Positions 32,759 through 43,833 of a stretch of DNA of 64,000 nt are shown here, in pieces. Each line of letters starts with the position of its first letter. Positions within the stretch are counted from its first letter, which is position 1. The position numbers and the translations under genes are program-made. The notes under the pieces were generated by a model, which had not been told where the DNA came from, ran no database searches, and saw only the letters and a program-made list of their open reading frames with translations. This DNA is from Reticulascus tulasneorum (lineage: Eukaryota > Ascomycota > Sordariomycetes > Glomerellales > Reticulascaceae). Location: NCBI GenBank assembly GCA_001557505.1, contig LSAX01000008.1, forward strand, positions 868,001 to 932,000. The letters run 5' to 3'.

Positions 32759-33582
32759 ATGAAGTTCTTCGCAATTCTCGCAGTGGCATCCATTGCTGTC
32801 GCGGCACCCAGTGAATCCCCCGACAAGCGTGACTGGACTGTGGCTGGTGCACCTTGCTGGCCGGTGGTCTGCGGCGGAACCACCCCGCAGCCCACACAGC
32901 AGCAGACAGTTGTGAATCTCATCCTGACCACGGTGAGGACTTTGGAAGCTGCAACAATTGCAAATACCAACGCTATCAGTAAGGACACTCCTCCAGCCCC
33001 GCTGTACTTGGCACCTTCATCTTACCATTCTTAGACAATGCCGTAAACGCGATCAAGAATAATGTCGATGCAGCGGTCCCGCAGCTCGTCGGTGTGATCA
33101 ACTCCAGCTTTCGAACCATCTCTGATACCTTGACGGCGGCTGCTACTTCTGTTTTCACCGTCACCGCTGGCGCGGTCGGAGGCATTGTGAACAGCGCCAA
33201 GGGTTTCACCGAGGCTCAGATCAACCAACTAGCCGAGGCACTTTCGCGAGCGATCAACGCAATCAAAGCACTTCGAGCAAGCATTCAACTTACAGGTGAC
33301 AGCTTGACGCCGGCAGTAATTACTCTTGTCCAACAAACACTGGCTGCTGCCCAGAATGCTATCTCGCCGTTCATCACACCACTTTCCCAATTCGCATGTG
33401 CAGTGGCCCAGGCTGCGCCTCCGGAGCTGAGCATCAGCGTGCTTGGCCTCGGAAATGTTATCAACTCCTTGCTCTCACTTGTCCAGGGTCTTCTGGATTC
33501 TCTTGGACTGGACATCATTGATCTCGATGGCCTTGGAGACCTTTTGAATAACATCCTCTCTAAGCTCCATCTAACTGTCTAA
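32759..33582 (+). CDS. Secreted, Ala/Leu-rich helical protein (HsbA-like in character)
   Basis: Two exons, 32759-32978 and 33035-33582 (255 residues); the intron starts GTAAGG, ends TTCTTAG, and the phase agrees. Signal peptide MKFFAILAVASIAVAAP, then a Kex2-type site (PDKR) at about residue 25. The mature protein is almost all amphipathic helix, rich in Ala, Leu, Ile, Val and Asn, with three Cys (PCWPVVCGG and FACAVAQ). The last 50 residues are strongly hydrophobic (GLGNVINSLLSLVQGLLDSLGLDIIDLDGLGDLL). Length, helicity and secretion recall hydrophobic surface-binding proteins (HsbA), but I see no decisive signature. It may coat hyphal or hydrophobic surfaces. Expression is probably inducible, given the strong leader. 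Confidence 0.75.
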
Positions 33583-33826
33583 AGAGAATAGTACATTATC
33601 AATATTATGGGATGGCAGTTGTCTTGGAATGGATTCAAGCTTCAGGATGGCAAATGAGCATCACGTCTCAATGATTATAAAAGCCACAACTCATTTGAAT
33701 GTTCAGGCGCACGATAAATAGCGAATCACACTCACTACAAGGTGGTCTATTTACTGGGGGAGTTTACTGTATTTACAAATCAGTGTAAATAATCACACTA
33801 TCAAAATGCAAGATCGATATTTTACT

Positions 33827-34791
33827 TCATATTCCAATCTCCTGCAAGAAATTTTGAAAAGTTGAAAATCCAGCATCAGGTCCTACCAACTCATGGGATC
33901 GCTTCACTCCCTCATGTGCTCCTGGACCATAGTAATCGTAATCCTTGATCATGAGCAAGTTATCCATCAGCTCAGGACTTCCTTGAAATCGTTCCAACGG
34001 CACAACATGGTAGTGCGTCTTGACACCTGTACAGGCCTCTACCGCCTTCGTGACATCTAGCGGCGTGAACCAACCCGAAGCAGCCAGAACATGCGTGCCC
34101 ATGGTCTTTTCTGGGTGCAGCAAGCAGCCAGCAACGAATTTTCCAAAATCTACAGGCACATCGAGCATTGGGATCTGAGCCTGGGGGCTGAAGAGCCAGC
34201 TAACACTGTACGAAGATCCATTCTGCGACGGTTGGATGCTGCCCGGTATGTTGGACATGAAATAGCCGGGCATTACAAAGCTTGCGGGTATGCCAATCTC
34301 GCGGATGTACTCCTCGATCATGGCTTTGCTGTCAAAATGGTGGAGGTTGTGGAGCTTTCCGTGAGTTACTAGACGTGCGGGGTCAGCATCAAATTCCACT
34401 CAAGCTGGCTGCGGATCCGGGCACAACCTTTTGAGACAAATGGCAATGAAGACCAAATCAGATGTCCAATCCCAGCTTCTTTAGCAGCATCTGCTAAGTT
34501 CTTGCCCTGCATGACCTCAAACTCCTTGCTGCCCTTCTCCCAGTAGTTGGTAACGCCAAAAACGGCGTCAGATCCTCGGATGGCATCCAGGATCGATGCC
34601 TTGTTGGATAGGTCTGCCTTTACCATCTCAACACCTTGGCTTATTAACTCTTGGGCATCGGGCTTCGCAGGGTTGCGTGTAATACCGCGAACTTTCCATG
34701 TACGGGACAACTCTGGGTGGGCGAGGATGGCACGAACAACGGAGCCACCCTGGTTTCCTGTAGATCCGAAGACGGTGATAAGCTTGCTCAT
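33827..34791 (-). CDS. NmrA-like family NAD(P)-binding protein
   Basis: Two exons, 34791-34428 and 34368-33827 (301 residues). The intron starts GTTGTG and ends GTCTAG, and the phase joins IWSSLPFVSK to VTHGKLHNLHHFDSKA, the usual NmrA sequence order. Rossmann motif at the N-terminus: ITVFGSTGNQGGSVVRAIL (GxxGxxG). Later motifs are GITRNPAKPDAQ, the DAVFGVTNYWEKG segment, and EEYIREIGIPASFVMPGYFMSN. Known: NmrA binds NAD(P) and modulates GATA factors in nitrogen control; many relatives (HSCARG-like) are redox sensors or reductases instead. This one is likely a cytosolic redox-sensing or reductase-type member. The typical catalytic YxxxK is not evident. Confidence 0.9.
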
Positions 34792-35586
34792 GGCTGCGAT
34801 TTTCGAACTTGGTTGTGTTTGGAAATCTGAAGATTGAAACTGGGACCTGGAGACACTTTTGATGGTTTACTGAGAGCAAGAAAGTCATTCACGCTTTGTA
34901 CACCTACGGCAAGTGATGGCCGGTGATGACTAAGTCCTCCGTTAGCGCCAAGGTTGCGATATTACCCAATTTGGAAGTATGATGATGCGTATTGGATACC
35001 TAAGCCCTGACATAGCAATTAGCAACCATGCTAGATTTTAGCGTATAGGATTTATTTTGTTCCCCAAATACCGCCCTTAGTAACCTCCTTGCCTCAAAAA
35101 AACCTGTTGCTGCTTGGGCTTGGCCACTATTTGAGATAGTTTTCAACATGCCCTCTGAAACCGAAGAGTTCAGGGTTTCGGGGAAATAAACTCTACTCAA
35201 GAGTGTTCAAATCAACCCTGGGAGCCAGCTTCATCTCAGTATAACACTGCCAGATGTTCTAATATCGTGATAATATATACACCGCTCGAATTGCTGGTGG
35301 TACTCATGCTAGCCGATGCGAATACACTTGAGGTAAGAGTTCTCCTCTGCCCAAAGTCCGAGTCTTGTATGAATCAGACACTCTCGGCCGATACTTCAGC
35401 AGCCTAGCAATTGGGCAACGGCAATGATGAGAGGCCTTCTCAATTAAGCGGCAAAAGTATTTTGTTGCTATCATGTATTTATATTAAAATTACTTTGTTG
35501 CTAATGGCTAGAAGAGATTCGCCTTTTGTGCATCCTACTTCATTCGCTTGTATCAAACCACACACCAAAATGATGAATGAAAGGCT
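34792..35586. other. Intergenic region upstream of the NmrA-like gene
   Basis: Includes that gene's promoter and the 3' side of the CYP51-type gene. No supported ORF. Confidence 0.5.
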
Positions 35587-37234
35587 TCACTGTCGACGTC
35601 GCCACCGTATCACCGCTGGATTCATTGGTCTTGAGAACATGGACTATATAGGTCAGCGCCAAGGCTCGGACATCGCGGGTAACAGAACTCACTGAGTAGT
35701 CTGTTGCTGGTATGGGCGCTTTAGGATCAATCTGTTCCCATTTGATCAGCCTCACCATTGTGGCAACGATGGCACCAAGCTGTGCATATGCGTAATGCTC
35801 TCCCAGGCACCGATGTCTTCCTGCTCCAAATGGCAGATACGGACTTCTGACCGTCTTCGACACCATACCAAATCCATAATTTACCTTGGGTGAATTGTCC
35901 TCTGCATTCTCAGGTGACTCCATTGCATCCCAGCGATGCGGGTCCCAGTCCATTGGTCGGGGAAAGAACTCTTCGGATCGCGAGAGAAGCCCGGGTGAGG
36001 CAAGCAGGGTATGTGTCGATGGTATAACCCAGTCTTTGTCCGGTACAGGCATTGGACTGGTGACTTTTCGCAGAATGGAGTGTATTGGACTATGCAGTCT
36101 CAATGTTTCCTTGATAACTTGCCCACTAAGCGCCAGCTTCTGAAGGTTCTCCCAGGTCAACGGCGGCAGCGGTGAACCGAGGACGTCGATTTGCTCCTGA
36201 TACATCTCCTCAATGAGATGGGGCTTATTGGCGAGATTGAGAATGATCCATGCTCCGGTTGCGGCTGTGTTATGCTGCCCACCCATGAGAAGTGCTATCA
36301 GAAGCCGGGCGATATGTATGTCTGGAATATTAGTTCCGTCCTTATATTGGGCGTCTAACAGGGTCCATATCATATCTGTTTCGCCTTCGGGCTGGCCGTC
36401 TTGGCGGCGGCGTCGGACAATATCCAGGTAGAGATTCTCCATGACTTTCTGGGCGTGATCTCGACGCCGATTCTGGGGCAGCGGAAGCCAAGGCATTATG
36501 AAGTTGATTGGTTGAAATCCGTCATCGAGATGTCTATAGAGAACGGCGAAGGTGCTGTCAAATCTCGAACGGACCTCATCGCCTTGCAACGAGCTGGAGG
36601 CCGTGTAAATGGTGATTTCGGCTAGGACATCGGTTATATTGCACTCTCCGGATAACCCTTGGAACCTATGAGAGCTAGTGACATAGTCCTCGACTTCCTT
36701 AACGAACTTTGGAATATAAGAACGCAGTGAATCGGACGAGAACCCGTCTTTCATTATCTTGAAAGCTTGTCAGCATTCACGAAAGAAGGAACCACCAGCT
36801 CGGTCGTTAAAGTGGCTCACCCTCTTCTGATCCATCAGCCTCTCATTTGGACAATCGTAAATCACGCCTTTGCCGAAGACGGGCGTTGTGAGCTTGCCAT
36901 AGACTTGCTCGGCATTCAAATCGGCATGCTTGCCATTGAGAATGAAGTTGTTTCCCTGCTGACCTAGAAATACTGTCGTCGGCTTCCCGAGGAGAATGAA
37001 AGTAAAGCAATCACCGTATCTGCGTTGGCAGTCGAAGAAAAATTGGTACGGGTCCATGCCATATTGAACCGTGCTGCCGATCAGAGGGAAGATATGGAAT
37101 ACAACTGGCGGGCGGTGAGGATTTGGGAAATAGAGCTGTCGGATCACATTCTGAGCGACGGCAATGAGGACAGCAAGAATGAAGGTGATGGGGATAGAGA
37201 GAGACAGAGGGAGATTGCTGAAGGTGGTCAACAT
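35587..37234 (-). CDS. CYP51-type cytochrome P450 (sterol 14-alpha-demethylase paralogue)
   Basis: Three exons, 37234-36821, 36757-35693 and 35643-35587 (511 residues, usual for CYP51). The N-terminal membrane anchor is residues 9-30. CYP51 signatures in order: [43 protein letters not shown] (both azole-contact Tyr kept), the I helix as [15 protein letters not shown], ExxR in [17 protein letters not shown], and heme loop [15 protein letters not shown]. The short last exon restores the family ending ([17 protein letters not shown]). The I-helix motif is altered after the His, and other canonical positions differ, so it is a divergent copy. Known: CYP51 removes the C14 methyl group of eburicol or lanosterol in ergosterol synthesis. 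It may be a paralogue with a changed role, or a resistance copy. Neighbours on the same strand are oxidases and dehydrogenases. Confidence 0.9.
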
Positions 37235-37452
37235 CTTTGATTTTGGGTTTGACTTGTTTCGCTTGGCCTCAAAAGCGGACGTGGGACGAATTGTGAAGAG
37301 GTTGAACTCTGACCTCTTCCCCGAGGCTTTAAAAAAAAAACGAAGGCTGACAAAATTACAATTATAGTACTTTGCTACTGAGATAGGCTACTACAGGGGG
37401 AGAATCCGCCCACTAACAGTTGCCCATGGACGCCACCGAATCCTTCAACAAT

Positions 37453-38980
37453 TTACCGATTGCTGATCAATTTTAACTGTTCATCAGAGGCGAGCGACAC
37501 ATTCTGCAACGCTCGGTCGCCTTGACTACCCTCCATCAGCACATTGACGATATTTTCTGGATCTGATTCCCTCCACTTCCACAACTTGACGGCCGGACGA
37601 TCGGTTCCAACAGACTCGATGATATCCACGACCCAGTTACCAATGTTCGGCAAATACTTGAAGGCATGCCCACTCCCACCGGTTGCCACCATCAGCCCAT
37701 GGTGGTCGGGCACTTGATCGATGACAAAGTGATTATCAAAAGAATCGGTGTACCAGCACAGTCGAGTCTGTTCAATTTCAATTCCTTCATCAGCCAGCTC
37801 AGGAATGTACTCTTCCATAAACTCATTGATCACCTTCAATGCCTGGCTGGGAATCTGGGTCATGTTCTCTGGCTCCGTGAATCTTGTCACAGGGACACTT
37901 CGTTCACTTCCGTCATCTTGTATCTTTGGGTTGGTGTACTTGGTTCCCCTGTATCCGATCTTGAGATAGCCTCGATCATCACGAGGAAACCCATATAATC
38001 CGCCTTCCGCACCATCTTTAATCTTGTATGCCCAAGATGGAAACCGCTCGGGTGCAAATCGCGAGAAGAGAGGGGAAGCTTGTGGGATCCTGACCATAAC
38101 AACGGACCCCGCCGTCGTCTCGCAGACGCCATCAAGTTGGGGAATCAATGAAGGCGTCCACCCGCCGCATGCCATAATGATAAGTGTTGCGGTATGAGTC
38201 TTCCCATCTTTGGTTCTTATACCGATTACCTTACCGCGTGAGCCATACAGTAACGACTCAAAGGATCCCGCAATTGGCTCGAGAACAAACTTCACTCCGA
38301 AACCTCGAGCCTTGTGCAAGGCAAAGCGACATGCTTTGTCGGCAACTGCAATACCGCCAGTCGAGTCCAGCACGCCGATATTAGGCTTCCCTTTCTCTTC
38401 CCGAAGAAACGGGTCCATCGCTACACCGAATCCTTTCGCGCCCGCAATCCCGCGGTGTCGTTCATCAGTTGTGACAAATTGGGTATCGGTATGCCCAGCT
38501 TCTTCCATTGTCTGTATTGTCGCCAGCTCAAAGGGAGCAATCTCGTCCCCATCCGTCATTGACAGCATTCCCGAGTTGTAAAATACCCTGTCAGATGTGT
38601 TCAGCCCTGGTGGCAGGTCAACGCCACTTTCAAGCTCATCGTTCCAAGCCTTCCAAGCGTCGATAGCCTCAAAGGTGAGCTCTTGATACTCCGTTTGTGT
38701 ACCATACGCAGATCGAATGATCTTGTTGATGTCTACTCAAGTTGTCAGCTAGCCGCTGGATTGCCGACCGTCATCTTTGACTATGCTGTTTGCATTTACC
38801 TGCTGATGCAGCATCGCAGCCAGAGAAGTAAGAGTACAAGGTCTTGTCGTAAGCTTGCTTGTCAAACACGGTGACCTTTTGGTATCCTCTGCGAGCAAGG
38901 TGTAGAGCAGTGCTTAGGCCAAAGATACCAGCACCAACAATAACAATGGCGTCATCTTTGTTCGGTGATTTGCGTTGCAT
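37453..38980 (-). CDS. FAD-dependent amine oxidase (DAO family; sarcosine/fructosyl-amino-acid oxidase type)
   Basis: Two exons, 38980-38800 and 38732-37453 (486 residues); the intron starts GTAAAT and ends GAGTAG, joining GCDAASAD to INKIIRSAYG. The FAD-binding Rossmann motif is DAIVIVGAGIFGLSTALHLARRG (GxGxxG). The segment CWYTDSFDNHFVIDQVPD contains the Cys that links FAD covalently in sarcosine- and Amadori-type oxidases. MVATGGSGHAFKYLPNIG is the family's C-terminal FAD motif. Known substrates are N-methyl or N-fructosyl amino acids, saccharopine or pipecolate, giving H2O2; which applies here is not clear. It is longer than typical Amadoriases (about 440). No SKL-type peroxisomal tail; the C-terminus ends ISNR. 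Confidence 0.9.
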
Positions 38981-39482
38981 TTTCGAGGCCAGGGAATCGC
39001 CACTGATGCGTGCTTCGCGAGCTATATCGGCTCAGAGGAAAGCTTGCATCAGTTCAAATGCGGTCGCTAAGATAGTCATGAGTCGCTCGGCCTTTTGAAA
39101 CGTTTCTTACCTAAAATATAGGTGCTTTCTCATCCGACGAGCTTAGATTGAGATGCGTGGCTGGTCAGGCTGAAGATGCCGATGAAACCCGAGGATTTGT
39201 CCTCACAAGATCGCCCAATAATCCTGCCACCAATGCCGATGCCGGCATCGTGGACTACCTCCCACATCCCTCTCCGAAGCTCCCCCGATCGATTCACCGG
39301 GTGCCGGATTGCTGATAGAGGCGTTCTGACAGTTGAATTGAGACAAACAGGAACGAAAGGAGTTTGATGAACTAAATATAGGTCAACTATAGATGATTGG
39401 TTTTTCAAAATCTCGCGTACCAGAGGATGGACCAGCTTCACAAGACGAACTCATACCGTACATCTATGCATCCTCCTCATCT
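38981..39482. other. Intergenic region
   Basis: Promoter of the amine oxidase and 3' side of the hydroxyacid dehydrogenase. A 103-codon minus ORF (39130-39441) has no domain and is not accepted. Confidence 0.45.
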
Positions 39483-40576
39483 CTATATTTCAGGCTCATT
39501 CACAGGCGAATTAGCCTTTCCCGTCTTAAAGAATGTTCTAACATTCTCAAAACATTCTCTCTCTGCCTTCTGAAACGCCATATCCGTAAGTCCACCCAGG
39601 TGAGGCTGGACGATCACATTATCGTGGCTGAGGAACCATGAGTCGACACTCGGCTCGTTGCAAAACACATCCAGACCCGCTCGCGCGATCTTTCCAGACT
39701 CAAGTGCAGCTTTCAACGGCCCCTCATCAACGATTGCTCCTCGGGCAGTGTTGATGAAAAAGCTTCCGTCTTTCATAGCCGCAAATTCCTTGGTGCTTAT
39801 CATGTTCATTGTTGCGTTGTTCAGAGGGCAGTTGATGGAGACGATGTCTGACGAGGAGAGCAGATCATGCAGGGTTGGGCAAAATGTTGCATTGTAAAGG
39901 CTTTCTTGCTCAGGCGGCAGTTGATGACGGTTATGATACCGGACCTTCAGGTTGAAGACTGCAGCTTTCTTTGCGAGATACTAAAATGAATCATATAAGC
40001 GAATAAGTTCTGGCAGTAAGAGACATTCTGTAGGTTCACCTTTCCAATAGCTCCCATGCCAACAATTCCCAGAGTAAGATTCGTGGGGTCTTTCGCCGGA
40101 ATCAGTCCAGGAGAGGCTCTCCATGTCCCAGCTCGTGCACTTCGCTCCGCGGCCGAAGTATTCCTCAACACCGCCAGAACGAGAAAGATGGCCATGTCCG
40201 CTGTCGCCTCAGCCACTGCATCCACCGTATTGCAGAAGACGATGTTGTTCTCGGTCATCCAGTCGATCGGGAACTCATTGTACCCCGCCGAAGCTGATGC
40301 CACGATCCGGCACGCTGGCAGCAGTGGTCCGAGAAGAGCATCGTCGAATGGCTCGTATGGCGGAGTTCCCATTCGAATGATGAAAGCATCGATGGGACCG
40401 GATCGCGATACCAGAGCCGGCAGCTTCTGTTTTAACTCCGCATGATTGTAGGCATCGAGGACTTCATATTGGAACTCCTCCTTGAACTTTGCAAGGTAAT
40501 CTGCACCGACGAATCTGGGCTCGCCAAGAGCTACGACTCGCGGTTTCTTCGCGATGTCACTGGGCTTGGCGGACAT
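39483..40576 (-). CDS. D-isomer-specific 2-hydroxyacid dehydrogenase
   Basis: Two exons, 40576-40040 and 39980-39483 (344 residues); the intron starts GTGAAC and ends TTTTAG. The NAD(P)-binding motif LTLGIVGMGAIGK (GxGxxG) crosses the end of exon 1, followed by the conserved nucleotide strand. The catalytic set is visible: Arg in the INTARGAIVDE segment, Glu in the LDVFCNEP segment, and His in the QPHLGG segment, the usual Arg-Glu-His of the family (formate, glyoxylate/hydroxypyruvate and phosphoglycerate dehydrogenases). ASASAGYNEFPIDW is the standard substrate-domain segment. It would interconvert a 2-oxoacid and a D-2-hydroxyacid; glyoxylate or hydroxypyruvate reductase is the best guess. 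On the same strand as the neighbouring oxidase and aldolase. Confidence 0.93.
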
Positions 40577-41151
40577 GTTCGATCAATGGTATTGTGCGGT
40601 TGTGGAGTGAGTGTCACCGTGGTTTGCATAAATGGACAAGATCTTGGCTCTGATAAATCCACACACTTGGTTAAGTTAGTGGTTAGTGGAGAATCTCAGA
40701 ACTTTCTTTGGATAAAGCGGCAGCTTATCAATCCACCACTGCACTTCAGCAGCGTCCTGGCCCCCGAATACGAAAGATGGATGTCTAGTGACCATAGATG
40801 TGGTTGAAACTCCGCGTCTTTCTTGCCGAAATATCCAGTCATCATTTGGGAAGGTTTTTCTTCTCATTTTTTCAATCCCGAACAGTTCTCTGGCAAGGCC
40901 TGGCAATGCTCTAGGGTGCGGAGGTACACGACTGACCTGGGCGGCGCTAAAACTTGCACTGTGTACAGAGATACGCCCTGAAATAGGACTCGGGGCTCTG
41001 TTGGGGTCGCGCCTGGCAGTGCTTCACACCTCGTGGAACAGCAATTTTATAGCGGGTATCATTTTACTGTGCGCGTTCATGCCGAGGCTTCAATGTCTGT
41101 CTACCTTATTTTTGTCGCAGGCAATTGAAGCTGACATAAGATATTGTAGAC
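40577..41151. other. Intergenic region
   Basis: Promoter of the hydroxyacid dehydrogenase and 3' side of the aldolase. Nothing else supported. Confidence 0.5.
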
Positions 41152-42093
41152 TTAAACTAAGAAATCCCCCTTCGTTTCTTTCATGATTAGATCATACTCT
41201 GGTTTGAATTGCATATACATCGCCTCCGAGCTTCCAGTTCCCTTCTTCGTATATGCAGCCTCCTCATCATTGACCAAAGTCTTCCTAAGCTGGCTACCAG
41301 TAGGTCCCACTGCAGCCTCCACCAACAATTGCGTCTGACATGCTCTCTCTAGAGCAATGAAGAATGCAGCAGCCTCTCCAACCGTGCCACCGCAGGTCAA
41401 AAGGCCGTGGTTTTGCAGAATGACGTTTTTCCTGCTCGATCCCAAAGCAGCAGCAATACGCCCGCCTTCTTCTTTTGCGAAAACTACTCCGCCGAAGCCG
41501 GCATACACGGACAGATCCTCATAGAACATGCAGCTGTCCTGATTCAACATCTCGATAGGCTTGCCGAAATTCGACCAGGCTCTTCCGTAGGGACTATGCA
41601 AGTGGCAGGCCACGTTGATGTCCGCCCTGCTTTTGTGGATGGCGGAATGGATGATGAAACCCGCTGTGTTGACTGCCTTGTGTGCTCCGCCGATGCGATT
41701 GCCGTCCTCGTCGATATGGACCATGTCAGACACTGACAAAAGAGCGAAGTGCTCTCCGTATGGGTTGATCCAGAAAGTGTCGGGCTGCACGGGGTCTGTA
41801 GACTTCAGCTCCAATATCCCATCAACGGCCATTCATCCACCAAGGTCGAACTCACCCCTCAAGCTGATGTGGCCGCTTGCACCGTCCGCCCAGCCAAGTT
41901 TCGCAAATACTCGAAAAGCTCCAGCCATTTGCTCCAGCTGCCATTGTCTCTGGGCCTCCTTCGAATCGGGGAACGGAATGTGGTGAAGGCGTCTGACCTG
42001 GCCGTCTGCCAACTTCTCAGTGGTCAGGGCCGACCCACTGCCAACCTGTAGTGATGGCAGGGCGGTGTCCGTCGTTGTAATCGTTGAAGACAT
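41152..42093 (-). CDS. Class II aldolase/adducin-domain protein
   Basis: Two exons, 42093-41856 and 41795-41152 (293 residues). The intron starts GTGAGT, ends CTACAG, and joins HISLR to DPVQPDTFWINPYG, the expected order. Zinc and substrate motifs are seen: GASGHISLR, the metal-binding pair in ACHLHSPYGRAWS (His-x-His), and NHGLLTCGGTVGEAA (the third His). Class II aldolases of this type act on L-fuculose/ribulose-phosphate-like compounds; many fungal members have no proven substrate. The frame stays open upstream to an ATG at 42255, which would add 54 mostly basic residues that could be a mitochondrial signal. The start at 42093 gives the usual family length, so it is preferred but not certain. 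Confidence 0.9.
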
Positions 42094-42255
42094 ATCGGAT
42101 ATAATGGAATGCGTCCTCAGGCGAATGGCCAGTGTGCTTGCGTGCACATAAGGCACCTTGGAAAATGCACCCTCAACTTTGCCGCGGTAAGGTTTGCCAC
42201 CTGCTCTGGGGGTGGAGACTGTGGGGTTGATTGAGAATCTATGATAACTGATCAT

Positions 42256-43730
42256 CGCCAACGATGTCTCCGGTGCCGGCGTTAGACACTGATTATCTAC
42301 TTAGTCTGAAGAGACCAGCGCTAACTTCGACACGACCCACGACATCAACCAGCATAAAAATTCCCTCAATTTGCTGATGAATAAAGTTGCACATTGAGAT
42401 TCAGTTCTGTTTTGCAGGTTCAGAGAGCATTGCAAGCTCGGAGCTGAATCTGCGATGAGGGAACAACATGATGCTTTTCGTCTGCAGGCTTCTAAAGTGG
42501 AATACCTTACTCACTCGAGGGTTATCTCACGATCTTGCATCGCCAGTTCCCTTTACATTCACTGTCCAGAGGCAACTTGATCAGATCTGTGACCTGCGCC
42601 CGAGGTATCCATCTAGGCCCTTCAGTAAGCTCACGACAGGGAAAATGAATGCAAAGACTTCGTGGAGATAGTCCAAGGAATCCAGAACAGACATCGGACA
42701 AAGAGCTAAGGTAGAGGATCTGTGAAAGCTGGGGTGTTACGAGCGGCTGGCTGCTTGATGGCCCTATAACTTGCGTTATCGCTCTCCTTTACCTATAGTC
42801 ATGTCACAAAGAGAAATGTTGGGCGCCCCAAGCCCCAAGATATGCCAATACTAAATGGGCCGAAGCTAAAAGAATATCCATATCTATTGTTGGTGCGGTA
42901 AAAAGTCAATATTTGAGAGCATGAGACCCTTGAAGTTTACCGTAACAAACTTGGGGAATTGCATTGAGATGCTCTGTGGGGAGTATCGCCGATAAAGTTA
43001 TTTGATACCGTCAAGTAGTTTATTGTCTTTCATACTACGTACGGGCCTGCATGTTGTCATCCCATGTCGACCAAAACAAGGCCGAGCATGTAATAGAAGT
43101 ATTACTTCAAATCTTGACGGCAACGTACACGCGTGGAGCGGATGAATCTCAGTCCGCCCATCTTGCCATTTAAGGCCATTTGGATGGATTTATCCGTCGA
43201 GTGTGGGTGGGACTTCACTTAAGTCCCTTTCATAAAGAAGTATGAGAATCGAACAGAGAGGCACCGATTTAATTGGCGATTGTCGTCTTTTCGTTCCTTT
43301 AACCGCTTTTGGACTGGAAATGACTAGTAGGGATTGGACATCAAAATAAAATAAACGAAATGACTCCGACGTCCATCTGATGGACGAAAGTCCCGGGCAA
43401 TATTAGGACTCCGAAAAGTCGTGATGAGTCTCGCAACTTCGCGCCCCATCTTGTGGTAAAGCACAGCATGTTACTACAAGCCGTTAGATACGCATTTACT
43501 ACGAGATCTAAAGCAAGCCTGTTATTTATAAGCACTAAATTCTTATACTGCCTGACGGGTTCTGGTCGTGCCGGATCAGGTGGGCGGGTTAGATAATCCC
43601 GCGTCCTAACCCGGGCCTAAGACCAATCCCGGCAAAGCCACATCAGCATCGCACGGACTGTAGGATGAATCCAGCCGCGGCGAGGGCTCCATGAGATGAT
43701 CGAATCTTCTTCGGAATAGTTTACGAGTTG
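42256..43730. other. Intergenic region upstream of the lipase
   Basis: About 1.5 kb, AT-rich in parts, with no ORF above 70 codons that can be supported. Confidence 0.5.
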
Positions 43731-43740
43731 TATATATATC
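43731..43740 (+). promoter_or_regulatory. TATA box of the lipase gene
   Basis: TATATATATC, about 95 bases before the lipase start codon. Confidence 0.6.
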
Positions 43741-43833
43741 TTCTCTAACCACGACAAGTATTTGCTGTTGGAAGTCAAGACCATCACATTTTCTGCCTTC
43801 ATCCCAGGAGCCAACCCCGCGACCACCGAGACC

